Below are positions 8,949 through 18,247 of a stretch of DNA of 64,000 nt, piece by piece. The notes beneath the pieces are model-generated. The model ran no database searches. It saw only the letters and a list, made by a program, of their open reading frames with translations, and was not told the origin of the DNA. Source of the DNA: an uncultured Microbulbifer sp. (GTDB lineage Bacteria; Pseudomonadota; Gammaproteobacteria; Pseudomonadales; Cellvibrionaceae); contig NZ_CAJXKH010000003.1 in assembly GCF_913055755.1 (NCBI RefSeq), forward strand, positions 48,220 through 112,219, written 5' to 3'. Every line of letters begins with the position of its first letter. The first letter of the stretch is position 1. Position numbers and translations under genes: made by a program.

Positions 8949-11792
8949 ATGGAAATGCGCAGTGCTTCCTGCCGCCTGGCGGTGTTGGCCCTTTTGACCT
9001 CCGCCCTGATCTGCGGTTGCAGCCGCCCCGACCCCACTGCCGAAGATACCGACAAGCACCGCGCACTGAGCGTCGACAAGCAGGCGGCGGCAAGCAGCAA
9101 GACCGCAGCCCGCGGCAATGAGGCCTATGTCGAGGCGCCAAAGCTGGAAATCCCGTTCCACAAGGAAACCCTCAAAAACGGCCTGACGGTCATCGTGCAC
9201 GAGGATCGCAAGGCGCCGGTTGTCGCCATCAATATCTGGTACAAGGTGGGCTCCAAGGATGAAGCCCGCGGCAAAACCGGCTTCGCCCACCTGTTCGAGC
9301 ACCTGATGTTCAATGGCTCGGAGAATTTCCCCGGGGAGTATTTCGAGCCGTTTCAACGCTCCGGTGCCACCGACATGAACGGCACCACCAACAACGACCG
9401 CACCAATTACTTTGAAACCATGCCGGTGGGCGCGCTGGATATGGCGCTGTGGATGGAGTCTGACCGCATGGGGCACTTCAAGGGTGCCATCAGCCAGGAA
9501 AAGCTGGATGAGCAGCGGGATGTAGTGAAAAACGAAAAGCGCCAGTCGGAAAATGCGCCCTACGGCCAGGCATTCGAAATGATTGCCAAGGCTACCTTCC
9601 CGTCGGACCATCCATACTCGTGGACTACCATCGGCTCGATGGAAGATCTGGACCGCGCCAGCCTGGAAGACGTGAAAAAGTGGTTCTCCGACTACTATCA
9701 GCCGGCCAACGCCATTCTGGTGATTGCCGGGGATATATCGGTAAAAGAGGCGATGGCCAAGGCCCGGCAGTATTTCGGCAATATTCCCAGCACCGAGGTG
9801 CCGCCAAAACTGAAAAACTGGGAGCTGCCGACCCAGGTGAACAAGCGCGAAGTCACAACCGACCAGGTGCCGCAGACCCGTATTTACTATATATGGAACG
9901 TCCCGGCCATTGGCTCGGATGAGGAAAATGCGCTCGATCTTCTCACCTCGCTGCTGGCCAATCGCAAAAACTCGCTGCTGTACCGCCGCCTGGTGCGGGA
10001 CGAGCAGGTCGCCACCAGCGTCAGTGCCTTTTACTACGGAAGGCAGCTGGCGGGGCAGCTATTTGTCATCGTTGACGTAAAGCCCGGGCAGTCGCTGGAA
10101 AAGGTGGAGAAACTGCTGAATGAAGAGCTGGCAGCCTTCGCCAAGTCCGGGGTCAGCGCCGAAGAAATCCGCCGCATCAAACAGAGCGAATTTGCCAGCC
10201 TGGTGAAAGGGTTGGAGAAAATCGGTGGATTTGGCGGCAAGAGCGATATTCTCGCGCGCTCACAGTTTTATTACGACGATCCCGGGGCACTGGTAAACGG
10301 GCTGGCAGATTACGCCAAAGTTTCCGCCGCAGAAGTCCAGGATGTGGCCCAGAAATGGCTGCGCCCGGAGCACTACACCCTGATCATCAAGCCCGAGGAT
10401 AAATACGCGGTAAGCGGTGAAGACGTAGATCGCAGCAAGCTGCCCGCCATCGATAAAACCGTTGAACTGGAACTGCCGGAGCAACAGGCGTTTACCCTCG
10501 ACAACGGCCTCAGGGTGGTGCTGGCGGAGCGCCACGACACCCCGGTGGTATTCATGAGCCTGCAGTATCGCAGTGGCGCATCGGCGGACGGTGAGCAGCC
10601 CGGGCTTGCCTCGGTGGTGGCGCGTATGCTGAGTGAGGGGGCGGGCAGTTACGACAGTCTCGAATTCAGTGCCCGCCAGGAGGAACTCGGGGCCAGTATC
10701 GGCGCCGCCAGCGGCCTGGATTACAACTCCCTCAATCTCACCGCATTGAAAACCCAGTTGCAGCCGTCGCTGGAACTGTTGCGCGACGTGATCTCCAGTC
10801 CGGCGTTTCCGCAACAGGACCTGGTGCGGGTCAAGTCCAACTGGCTGGATTCCATTGCCCAGGAGGAGTCCCAACCCCAGGGGTTGGCAATGAGGGAGTT
10901 GCCACCGCTGCTATACGGTAAGGACCATCCCTACGGCGCACCGCTGACCGGTTCCGGTACCGTCGGGGCGATCAAATCCATCACTCGTGATGACCTGGTG
11001 AGTTTCCACAACACCTGGCTGCGCCCGGACAACGCTATGCTCACCGTAGTGGGGGATGTGACCAAGGAGGAAATCAAGGGCCTGCTGAATGAAACCCTGG
11101 GTGGCTGGAAGGCGCCGGGAGAGGCGCTGCCGGAACTGCAGTTGGCGGAAGTGGCGCGCCCGGAAAATTCGCGCATCTTTCTGCTGGACCGCCCCGGGGC
11201 GCAGCAGAGTTACATCATGGCCGGTCTGGTGATGCCGCCCTGGAAGCCGGAGGGGGCCGAGGCCTTTGATGCGATGGCGTCCATCATCGCCGGCAAGTTT
11301 ACCTCCCGTCTCAATATGAACCTGCGGGAAGAAAAGCACTGGTCTTACGGTGCGCGCGCAGTATCCATGGATGCGCAGGGGCAGCGCCCTTATATTGTGT
11401 TTGCCCCGGTGCAGACGGACAAGACCGCGCAGGCCATGAGCGAGATTCTGAAAGAGTATCAGGCTTTTCTGTCCAGCCGCCCGGTGGAGGAAGAGGAGCT
11501 CGCGGACTACCGGGATGATGAATTGCTCAAGCAGAGCGCGCAGTTCCAGACCAAGGGCCAGTTGCTGTCGAGTATTGCGTGGCAGCGGGAGAAGGGCCTG
11601 CCACCAGAATATATTGCCGAATACCCCCAGCGGGTCAGTGCACTGACCAAAGAGGGGGTAGAGGCCGCGGCCAAGGCCAATCTTGCTCCCGAGCAGTTCA
11701 CCTGGGTGGTTGTGGGGGATTTGAGCAAGATCCAGAAGGAAATTGAGGCACTGGATCTCGGACCGGTCGAGGTTTTGCCCGGAAAAGAATGA
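8949..11792 (+). CDS. M16 family zinc metalloprotease, lipoprotein
   Basis: A 947-residue tandem M16 (pitrilysin/insulinase-type) peptidase. The first half is catalytic: inverted zinc motif HLFEH at 114-118, with the distal metal Glu in the EQRDVVKNEKRQ segment near 190. The second half, from about 510, repeats the fold without the motif, as is usual. A signal peptide ends in ICGC; Cys 24 is the likely lipidation site, with an unusual Cys at -2. A charged, low-complexity linker of about 40 residues follows, so the enzyme probably hangs from a membrane into the periplasm and digests peptides. The amidohydrolase gene follows after 129 bases and may be cotranscribed. Confidence 0.9.
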   Translation: MEMRSASCRLAVLALLTSALICGCSRPDPTAEDTDKHRALSVDKQAAASSKTAARGNEAYVEAPKLEIPFHKETLKNGLTVIVHEDRKAPVVAINIWYKVGSKDEARGKTGFAHLFEHLMFNGSENFPGEYFEPFQRSGATDMNGTTNNDRTNYFETMPVGALDMALWMESDRMGHFKGAISQEKLDEQRDVVKNEKRQSENAPYGQAFEMIAKATFPSDHPYSWTTIGSMEDLDRASLEDVKKWFSDYYQPANAILVIAGDISVKEAMAKARQYFGNIPSTEVPPKLKNWELPTQVNKREVTTDQVPQTRIYYIWNVPAIGSDEENALDLLTSLLANRKNSLLYRRLVRDEQVATSVSAFYYGRQLAGQLFVIVDVKPGQSLEKVEKLLNEELAAFAKSGVSAEEIRRIKQSEFASLVKGLEKIGGFGGKSDILARSQFYYDDPGALVNGLADYAKVSAAEVQDVAQKWLRPEHYTLIIKPEDKYAVSGEDVDRSKLPAIDKTVELELPEQQAFTLDNGLRVVLAERHDTPVVFMSLQYRSGASADGEQPGLASVVARMLSEGAGSYDSLEFSARQEELGASIGAASGLDYNSLNLTALKTQLQPSLELLRDVISSPAFPQQDLVRVKSNWLDSIAQEESQPQGLAMRELPPLLYGKDHPYGAPLTGSGTVGAIKSITRDDLVSFHNTWLRPDNAMLTVVGDVTKEEIKGLLNETLGGWKAPGEALPELQLAEVARPENSRIFLLDRPGAQQSYIMAGLVMPPWKPEGAEAFDAMASIIAGKFTSRLNMNLREEKHWSYGARAVSMDAQGQRPYIVFAPVQTDKTAQAMSEILKEYQAFLSSRPVEEEELADYRDDELLKQSAQFQTKGQLLSSIAWQREKGLPPEYIAEYPQRVSALTKEGVEAAAKANLAPEQFTWVVVGDLSKIQKEIEALDLGPVEVLPGKE

Positions 11793-11921
11793 CGACCTCA
11801 CTGTTGCTGTCTGGGGTAGATGCGGTAAATTGGCCGCCTCTTTCCTGAAAAATAGCAACAATACACCGGCGTTCGGCGGGCCAATCGGCCCGCTGTCCTG
11901 TCGAGTGAGTATGGGGCGACC

Positions 11922-13253
11922 ATGACCGCATCGCGCATCTCTTCCAGACTTCGTCAGACTTCCAACTTCGCTTGCCGGTTGGCGTATATCGCCGTGGCGG
12001 CCCTGTGGGGGAGCTGGGCGCAGGCGGAAAACCTCGCACTTCAGGCCGGCTGGCTGTTCGATAGTGAGTCCGGTCGCCTGCTGGAGAAGCGCACGGTACA
12101 CATCGTGGATGGCAAGGTTGAGTCGGTCGAGCGCGGCTTCAACCATCGCGACGGCGAACGGGTTATCGACCTGCGCACTTTCTCCGTGCTCCCCGGCCTG
12201 ATGGACATGCACACCCACCTGGCCTATGAATACGGCCCGCGTACCTACACCGAAACCTTTTCCTGGAACCCGGCGGATTACACGCTGCGCGCGGTCAATA
12301 CCGCCGAGCGCACCCTGATGGCCGGCTTTACCACGGTGCGCGATCTCGGCGACAGCGGCAATGTCACCATCAGTCTGCGCAATGCCATCAAGCGTGGCGA
12401 TATCCCGGGTCCACGGGTATTTACCGCGGGTAAGGCTATCGCCACCACCGGCGGCCATGCGGATCCCACCAACGGTTACCGCCACAGCCTGATGGGCAGC
12501 CCCGGTCCGGCTGAGGGGGTGATCAATGGCCCCGCCAGTGCCCGCCAGGCGGTGCGTCAGCGCTACAAAGACGGCGCCGACCTGATCAAGATCACCGCCA
12601 CTGGAGGGGTGCTGAGTGTGGCCAAGAGCGGCCAGAATCCGCAGTTTATGGACGACGAGCTGGAGGCCGTCGTGGCCACCGCAAAGGATTATGGCTATAC
12701 CGTGGCGGTGCACGCCCATGGCCAGGAGGGGATGGAGCGGGCCATTCGCGCCGGGGTGGACTCCATCGAGCACGGTACTTACATGGACGATGAAACCATG
12801 TCGCTGATGAAGCGGCACGATACCTGGTATGTGCCGACGCTGATGGCGGGGGAGTGGGTTACCAAAAAATCTGCGGTTGACGGCTTTTTCCCGGAAATGG
12901 TACGCACCAAGGCGGCGACGATCGGGCCGCTACTGCAGGATACTTTTGGTCGCGCCTATCGTACCGGTGTGAATATTGCGTTTGGCACCGACTCCGGGGT
13001 TAGCCGTCACGGCGATAATGCCCGGGAATTCGCGTTGATGGTGGAAGGGGGGATGGCGCCGGCTGATGCGATTCGCGCGGCAACCTGGAATGCGGCACAT
13101 CTGCTGAATGCGCAGGATGAGCTCGGCAGCATCAGTCCCGGCAAGTGGGCGGACATTGTGGCGGTGGTGGGCAATCCGCTGGAGGACATTACCACGCTGC
13201 AGCGGGTGCGGTTTGTGATGAAGGGCGGCGAGATTTACAAGCAACCTGAATAA
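11922..13253 (+). CDS. Secreted metal-dependent amidohydrolase (imidazolonepropionase/prolidase-like)
   Basis: A 443-residue amidohydrolase-superfamily enzyme. A cleavable signal peptide is likely (hydrophobic 18-33, cleavage after AQA near 35). Metal-site motifs appear in order: MDMHTH (His 97 and 99), the [10 protein letters not shown] lysine (probably carboxylated), [16 protein letters not shown] and FGTDSG. This pattern is that of the periplasmic Xaa-Pro/Xaa-Arg dipeptidase group rather than true imidazolonepropionase. Paired with the upstream M16 protease it suggests stepwise extracytoplasmic peptide breakdown; substrate is inferred only. A bidirectional terminator follows. Confidence 0.87.
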   Translation: MTASRISSRLRQTSNFACRLAYIAVAALWGSWAQAENLALQAGWLFDSESGRLLEKRTVHIVDGKVESVERGFNHRDGERVIDLRTFSVLPGLMDMHTHLAYEYGPRTYTETFSWNPADYTLRAVNTAERTLMAGFTTVRDLGDSGNVTISLRNAIKRGDIPGPRVFTAGKAIATTGGHADPTNGYRHSLMGSPGPAEGVINGPASARQAVRQRYKDGADLIKITATGGVLSVAKSGQNPQFMDDELEAVVATAKDYGYTVAVHAHGQEGMERAIRAGVDSIEHGTYMDDETMSLMKRHDTWYVPTLMAGEWVTKKSAVDGFFPEMVRTKAATIGPLLQDTFGRAYRTGVNIAFGTDSGVSRHGDNAREFALMVEGGMAPADAIRAATWNAAHLLNAQDELGSISPGKWADIVAVVGNPLEDITTLQRVRFVMKGGEIYKQPE

Positions 13254-13264
13254 ATCTTGGCAAC

Positions 13265-13292
13265 AAAAATCCCGGCAGTAGCCGGGATTTTT
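13265..13292. terminator. Bidirectional terminator
   Basis: AAAAATCCCGGC pairs with GCCGGGATTTTT over a 4-base loop. It serves the amidohydrolase on the plus strand and the SIMPL gene on the minus strand. Confidence 0.85.
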
Positions 13293-13318
13293 GTTTGCGG
13301 ACCAGAGTATTCCGGTTC

Positions 13319-14065
13319 CTATTTTTCGAGTTCGAAAACCAGTTCCAGATTCACGGAAACGGTAGTCTCTCCCGGTGCAATCGGCGTGCTTGCACTGTCT
13401 TTGGCCGCGGCCATTTCCGCGCGCATCATCGGCCGGGGCATACCGCCGTGACTGCCCTCGGAGATACTGACGATACGGCGCACCTTGGTATCCAGTGCTT
13501 TTGCGTAGGACTCGGCGCGGGCCCGCGCTTGCTGCAGGGCCTTTTCCCGCGCTTCGGCAAGCAGCGGTTCCGGTTCGCCAATAGAGAAGCTGGGGCCGTG
13601 GATCTGGTTGGCACCCGCCGCGGTCATCGCATCGATGACTTCGCTCAGGTCGTCCAGTTTGCGCACGGTAATGCTGACGGTATTGCGGGCAATGTAACTG
13701 GTGATCTGGCGCTCGGGGCGATTCGGACTGCCCGCAGAATTATCCGGATAACTGTAACGGGGCATCAGGCTGATACCGCTGGTCTGTACATCCTTTTCAT
13801 CGATGCCGGCCTTTTTGATGGCCTTCATCAGCTTTTCCATCTGCTCGGCATTGGCCTGCATGGCGTCTTTGCTTTCTTCCGCTTCCGTAACCACGCCGGC
13901 GGAAATAGCCGCAGTATCCGGCGCCTGGCTCGCTTCTCCCTGGGCAGAAATGGAAATCAGCGTGCCGGAAGGTTTGGAACCGTTGATGTCATTGCCGCAG
14001 CCCGCGGTAGTGGCGAGCAGGCTTGCGAACAGTACGGTGGGAAACAGTTTGATCGTTTTATTCAT
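13319..14065 (-). CDS. SIMPL-domain (DUF541) lipoprotein
   Basis: A 248-residue protein with a signal sequence ending in TAGC near residue 23, a plausible but weak lipobox. The remainder is a SIMPL/DUF541 domain: an ISAQGEASQAPDTA strand at the start, a central stretch predicted helical, and the VSVNLELVFELEK strand at the end. Relatives such as E. coli YggE are periplasmic or membrane-associated and linked to oxidative stress, but the biochemical role is unknown. The start at 14065 is preceded by AAGGAT; longer readings upstream have no signal sequence. Confidence 0.85.
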   Translation of the reverse strand: MNKTIKLFPTVLFASLLATTAGCGNDINGSKPSGTLISISAQGEASQAPDTAAISAGVVTEAEESKDAMQANAEQMEKLMKAIKKAGIDEKDVQTSGISLMPRYSYPDNSAGSPNRPERQITSYIARNTVSITVRKLDDLSEVIDAMTAAGANQIHGPSFSIGEPEPLLAEAREKALQQARARAESYAKALDTKVRRIVSISEGSHGGMPRPMMRAEMAAAKDSASTPIAPGETTVSVNLELVFELEK

Positions 14066-14126
14066 GGCGAATCCTTGTATTGCCAGTGATACATCGCGGT
14101 CTATTGTGGGGGTGTAAAGATGAATA

Positions 14127-15305
14127 TCACGTGAACAGCCGCTCGAATGTCTCTTCCGCCGGATGATAGATCGCGAAGCCCAGGCGCAGCAGATGTTTGC
14201 GTCGATCACAGAGAACGTGTTTTAGACGCAACTCCTCCTGCAGTTGTCCGGCCTTTTCTGCAGAACCGCAGTGGAAAGTGAAGAAATGGCCGTGGCCATT
14301 TTCCAGGTCGTGGTAAAGCAGATTGCCACGGTTGAACAGCGGGTGGTCAGCGGTGTCCATGGCGGCGAGAAAACGCTGCTGGTTGCTCAGTACATAGCTG
14401 TGGATCCTGTCCACGGTAATGCCCTGGTTTTCGAACAGAGCGAGTACCGCCAGTGCCTTGTACAGGGGGGAATAGTCCATGGTGGCGCCGGCGAAGCGCA
14501 GCCAGTCGTTGCCGAAGCCGACGCCTTCGCTGCGGTTTTCCAGTTGTGCCATTTCCGCAAACCAGCCGGTATTCAGTGGTCGCAGGGTGCAGCCGCGCGG
14601 AACGCTCATAAAACACATGCCTTCACCCGCCCCCAGGTACTTGTAGGAACCGGCGGTGAAGAATACCTTGTCCGCGATCGCCGACAGATCGATGGGGCGG
14701 GCAAAAAATCCGTGATACCCGTCGATAACCATCTGTGTGGCGTCCGGTTTGCGCGCTGCAATTTTCAGCAGTTGCGGGAATACGATGCCGGAATCGAAGA
14801 ACACCAGGCTGGCGTAGGCCAACTGGTAATTGCCATTCACCAGTTCCTGCTCAAAGCGCTGGGGCAGGGTGGCGAAGGGCTGGGTGGGCACGCGCACCAC
14901 TTCCACGTTGGGCAGCTCTTCGAGGCGCAGCAACTGGCGGGCAAAGCTGTAGAATTCGCCATCCGTGGTGAGGACCCGCAGGGGCTGGCTCAGGTCGAAG
15001 CTGCTGATCAGGCGGTACACCAGCTCGTGGGTATTGGGTGCCAGTGCAATCTGCTCTGGTGCCGGCAAATTCAATACCCTGGCGATCTCCCGCTGGAAGG
15101 TGGGTATTTTTTCACCGAAGATCTTGTCCCACTTGGTATCCGCCATCAGCGCGGCGTCCTGCCAGTAGTCCTTGACCGCGTCCAGGGTAGCGTCCGGCCA
15201 ATAGTGGTGAGAGTGGCATGCCATGTGCAAAACCGGCAGGTCGCACTGGGGTGAGGCTGCTTTTTGGGCGGCCTGTAAAAATTGTCGATAGTATTTTTGG
15301 TACAT
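14127..15305 (-). CDS. PLP-dependent class V aminotransferase-fold enzyme, substrate unknown
   Basis: A 392-residue fold-type I PLP enzyme of the class V aminotransferase/kynureninase/cysteine desulfurase group. The cofactor-Asp motif VIDGYHGFF precedes the presumed Schiff-base lysine in GSYKYLGAGEG; LAPNTHELVYR upstream binds the phosphate. It lacks the active-site Cys loop expected of a desulfurase, and nearby genes give no kynurenine pathway, so no reaction can be named. The start at 15305 is preferred because the longer reading begins inside the divergent gloA promoter. Its promoter is shared, back to back, with gloA. Confidence 0.8.
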   Translation of the reverse strand: MYQKYYRQFLQAAQKAASPQCDLPVLHMACHSHHYWPDATLDAVKDYWQDAALMADTKWDKIFGEKIPTFQREIARVLNLPAPEQIALAPNTHELVYRLISSFDLSQPLRVLTTDGEFYSFARQLLRLEELPNVEVVRVPTQPFATLPQRFEQELVNGNYQLAYASLVFFDSGIVFPQLLKIAARKPDATQMVIDGYHGFFARPIDLSAIADKVFFTAGSYKYLGAGEGMCFMSVPRGCTLRPLNTGWFAEMAQLENRSEGVGFGNDWLRFAGATMDYSPLYKALAVLALFENQGITVDRIHSYVLSNQQRFLAAMDTADHPLFNRGNLLYHDLENGHGHFFTFHCGSAEKAGQLQEELRLKHVLCDRRKHLLRLGFAIYHPAEETFERLFT

Positions 15306-15391
15306 TTCGCTCTGGTAACTTGGTCTGTAGTGGCTAAAGTGGCCACTTGAATGAAGTCCCGGGATTGTAATCCCGCAAAGGAGGTGTTGCA

Positions 15392-15832
15392 GTGGAATAT
15401 TTACACACAATGGTGCGAGTCACCGATCTGGATGAATCCCTGAAGTTTTATTGCGACAAGCTGGGCCTGATCGAGGTCAGTCGCAATGATTACGAGAAAG
15501 GCCGCTTCAGCTTGATATTTCTTGCCGCGCCGGGGGATGAGGGCTCTGCCAAGCAGGACAAGCGTCCCTGCCTGGAATTGACTTACAACTGGGATCCGGA
15601 GACCTATACCGGCGGGCGCAATTTCGGTCACCTGGCCTACCGGGTGGAAAATATCTACGAAACCTGCCAGCGCCTGATGGATATGGGGGTGACCATCAAT
15701 CGGCCGCCGCGGGATGGCCATATGGCGTTCGTGCGCTCCCCGGACAATATCTCCATCGAGTTGCTGCAGAAGGGCGATGCGCTGGAACCGCAGGAACCCT
15801 GGGCTTCCATGGAAAATACCGGAGAGTGGTGA
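15392..15832 (+). CDS. gloA: Lactoylglutathione lyase (glyoxalase I)
   Basis: A 146-residue vicinal-oxygen-chelate enzyme converting the methylglyoxal-glutathione hemithioacetal to S-lactoylglutathione. It matches E. coli GloA at LHTMVRVTDL, LELTYNWDPE and FGHLAYRV, with all four metal ligands at H5, E62, H80 and E123. Compared with E. coli it has a short insertion near 50 and a C-terminal tail of about 20 residues. The GTG start has a perfect AAGGAGGT six bases upstream. The patatin-like gene follows after seven bases. Confidence 0.92.
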   Translation: MEYLHTMVRVTDLDESLKFYCDKLGLIEVSRNDYEKGRFSLIFLAAPGDEGSAKQDKRPCLELTYNWDPETYTGGRNFGHLAYRVENIYETCQRLMDMGVTINRPPRDGHMAFVRSPDNISIELLQKGDALEPQEPWASMENTGEW

Positions 15833-15839
15833 GCAGTCA

Positions 15840-16940
15840 GTGAAACAGAGAAGCTGTGTAGTACTCGCCGGCGCCAACGCGGCCCGGCGGGTGCGGGAAG
15901 AGGGGCTGCACCCGCATCAGGTAGCGACCCTGGTGGGGGCGTCAGGGGGGCCCAAGTGGCTGTCCATCAGCCAGCTGGACCGGGTACTGATTGGCGAATT
16001 TTTCCGCGACCGCGAGATGCCGATCGCGACGCTCGGCTCGTCCATCGGCAGCTTTCGCAATATGTGTTACGCCACCGGCAATCCGCTGGCGGCACTGGAG
16101 AAGCTGGAATACGGCTATATCAACCAGACCTACGCCAGTGACCGCCCGACCCCGGGGGAGGTAACCGCCGCCGGGGAAAAGATCCTGCAGGAAGTGCTGG
16201 GAAGCACCGGTGCCGATGAGGTGGCAAGCAACCCCGTATGGCAGAGCCACTTTGTCACCGTGCGCGGACGGGGCCCGCTGGGCAGCGAGAAAAAACTGTT
16301 GCTGGCGCCGGCGCTGCTGGCATCGGCACTGGCCAATGCGGTCAGCCGCAGCAGCCTGCGGGCGTTCTGGGACCGGGTGGTATTCCACGCCGGCGACCAG
16401 CCCGCGGTCACCTTCGCCAACCTGACTACGGTAAACACCCGTCTCAGCGCCGACAACGTCTGCCCGTCGGTGCTGGCCAGCGGCTCCATTCCGCTGGTCA
16501 TGGCCGGGGTGCAGACGCCGCCGGGGGCGCCCGCGGGTAATTACCGCGATGGCGGCATCACCGATTACCACTTCGACCTCGGCTTCCACCACCCGCAGGG
16601 CCTGGTGCTCTATCCGCACTTCTTCCCCTACCTGGTGCCCGGCTGGTTCGACAAGAGCTTCCGCTGGCGGTGGGTGCGGGGCGGGGCCATGCAGAACGTG
16701 CTGCTGGTGGCCCCATCGCCGCAATGGGTGGCGAAACTGCCCTACGGCAAGATCCCGGACCGGGATGATTTCGTCAAACTGACCACCGAGGAGCGCCTGC
16801 GTTACTGGAACACCGTGGTCGAGGCGGGCAAATCAGTGGCGGAGGATTTCTTCGAATTGTGGCAAACTGGTGCGATTGCCGATGAGATGATTGAAGTTGG
16901 CGGAAACCAGGCGCCGCACGAGCTGGCCCTGACTGCCTGA
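15840..16940 (+). CDS. Patatin-like phospholipase family protein
   Basis: A 366-residue predicted lipid acyl hydrolase. It has the patatin elements in order: oxyanion-hole glycines in GASGGPKW (33-40), nucleophile elbow GSSIG (Ser 68) and the catalytic dyad Asp in YRDGG (Asp 237). No signal peptide or clear membrane segment is seen, so it is probably cytoplasmic. The GTG at 15840 is chosen because the glycine motif lies only 33 residues in; no later start keeps it. It lies close behind gloA and 22 bases ahead of a GntR regulator, so the four genes gloA to the DUF6122-like gene may form one transcript. Substrate unknown. Confidence 0.82.
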   Translation: MKQRSCVVLAGANAARRVREEGLHPHQVATLVGASGGPKWLSISQLDRVLIGEFFRDREMPIATLGSSIGSFRNMCYATGNPLAALEKLEYGYINQTYASDRPTPGEVTAAGEKILQEVLGSTGADEVASNPVWQSHFVTVRGRGPLGSEKKLLLAPALLASALANAVSRSSLRAFWDRVVFHAGDQPAVTFANLTTVNTRLSADNVCPSVLASGSIPLVMAGVQTPPGAPAGNYRDGGITDYHFDLGFHHPQGLVLYPHFFPYLVPGWFDKSFRWRWVRGGAMQNVLLVAPSPQWVAKLPYGKIPDRDDFVKLTTEERLRYWNTVVEAGKSVAEDFFELWQTGAIADEMIEVGGNQAPHELALTA

Positions 16941-16962
16941 GACCGCAGCCCGGAACCGAAAC

Positions 16963-17637
16963 ATGACTGAAGCCGCATTCAACCAGCCCCAGGAAGAGTT
17001 CCGCACTACCCAGGAGCGGGTCTACTACCAGGTGCGAGACGCCATCCTGCGGGGGCAGTTTCTGCCGGGCAACTCGGTCACCATTCGCGGCCTGGCGGCG
17101 GAGCTGGATTGCAGCCCGATGCCGGTGCGCGAGGCGCTGCGGCGACTGACTTCCGAGCGGGCGCTGGAGCTGTCGGACACCCGGCGGGTGACCGTGCCCA
17201 GTATGACCCGGGAAAAGCTCGATGAAATCTGCGCGGCGCGGGTTGCCCTGGAGTGCCAGGCTGCGGAGCAGGCGCTGCCGTTCGTGGGCGACAGCGAGCT
17301 GGAACAGCTGCGCGCGCTGGACGACCGGGTAACCCAGGCGCTGGCCGAACACGACATGCAGGCCTATGTGACCGGTAACCTGGACTTCCACTTCACCCTG
17401 TATAAACTCGGGCGCCCGCACATCATCCTGTCCCTGATCGAAAGTCTCTGGCTGCAGACCGCGCCACTGCAACACCTGGTATTTCAGCGCTTTGGTGTTC
17501 AGGAGTTGCCCGACCGCCACCAGGACCTGATTGCCGCCATCGAGAGCCGTGATGTCCAGCGGGTACGCACCGCCATCCGCCAGGATATCGAAGAGGGCCT
17601 GGGTTCCATTTCCGCTGAAGAGTTAATGCCGTCCTGA
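16963..17637 (+). CDS. GntR/FadR-subfamily transcriptional regulator
   Basis: A 224-residue DNA-binding regulator. An N-terminal winged helix (about 18-85) includes TIRGLAAELDCSPMPVREALRRL, the GntR recognition region. An FCD ligand domain (about 95-215) has metal-type residues in DFHFTLYKLG and DRHQDLIAAI. FCD regulators usually sense organic acids or amino-acid-derived metabolites. Its stop overlaps the next start by one base (TGATG). The polyamine genes start 600 bases downstream, and a palindrome at 18176 could be its target; that link is inference. Confidence 0.9.
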   Translation: MTEAAFNQPQEEFRTTQERVYYQVRDAILRGQFLPGNSVTIRGLAAELDCSPMPVREALRRLTSERALELSDTRRVTVPSMTREKLDEICAARVALECQAAEQALPFVGDSELEQLRALDDRVTQALAEHDMQAYVTGNLDFHFTLYKLGRPHIILSLIESLWLQTAPLQHLVFQRFGVQELPDRHQDLIAAIESRDVQRVRTAIRQDIEEGLGSISAEELMPS

Positions 17638-17945
17638 TGTTCAGCTACATTCATATCGCACTGCACTTTCTGGTGCCGCTGGCTATTGCCTGGTTTTTCT
17701 TTCGCACCGAGTGGAAAAAGGCCGCACTGATCATGCTCGCCGCCAACCTGGTGGACCTGGATCACCTGTGGGCGAATCCGGTATACGATCCCAACCGCTG
17801 CAGCATCAATACCCATCCGCTGCATACCATGTTCCCGATTTCTTTTTACGGGGCCATGCTGTTCCTGCCGTGGAAACCGGTGCGCTGGCTGGGTATTGGC
17901 CTGGTGACTCATATGCTGCTGGACGCGCTCGACTGCGGCTTCTGA
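17637..17945 (+). CDS. Small DUF6122-like membrane protein
   Basis: A 102-residue hydrophobic protein with about three membrane segments (roughly 5-22, 28-45 and 68-98). It carries a cluster of His and Asp residues (NLVDLDHLWANP, NTHPLHT, LVTHMLLDALDC) resembling the metal-binding pattern of DUF6122 and related membrane hydrolases of the LexA-induced YdjM type. Function is unknown. It is translationally coupled to the GntR gene through a one-base overlap. Confidence 0.7.
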   Translation: MFSYIHIALHFLVPLAIAWFFFRTEWKKAALIMLAANLVDLDHLWANPVYDPNRCSINTHPLHTMFPISFYGAMLFLPWKPVRWLGIGLVTHMLLDALDCGF

Positions 17946-18247
17946 TTGGCCGAAAGTTATCCGGCCGCTATCGGGGTGATGGTAAATTTTTGCGATCGCC
18001 CTGAAACTTCCCTCATTTCTCCCGATTCCTGCGCTTTACTCTCTCCGACCGGAAATTCACCGGTGTCATTGGCTGTGATCCGGGCTCCCGGAGCGGCGTC
18101 CCCGACTATAGTGTTAGCGCAGCAATCCACCGTTCTTGCCGATAGCCCTTGCGCAACCCGCTGAGCAGCCCCTAGAATGTGATCACATTTTTCGGTTGCC
18201 GGTAGATGGCGACCAAGGGTACGAATCAGTGATTCAGGAGTGAGGTC
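17946..18247 (+). other. Leader and promoter region of the polyamine genes
   Basis: About 300 bases without a gene. The AATGTGATCACATT palindrome (18176-18189) is the only strong motif; the start codon at 18248 has AGGAGTGAGG in front of it. Confidence 0.6.
18176..18189. promoter_or_regulatory. 14-bp palindrome, candidate operator
   Basis: AATGTGATCACATT is a perfect palindrome 59 bases upstream of the SpuC-like start. Contiguous half-sites fit GntR/FCD-type operators better than CRP, which needs six bases between TGTGA and TCACA. Binding is inferred, not shown. Confidence 0.4.

Noticed and set aside
10911..12818. 635-codon antisense frame across the M16 protease and amidohydrolase genes
   Set aside because: It spans two real genes and their spacer, and shows no domain or signal that would support a product.
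18176..18189. CRP binding site upstream of spuC
   Set aside because: The TGTGA and TCACA half-sites overlap with no six-base spacer, so the geometry is wrong for CRP.
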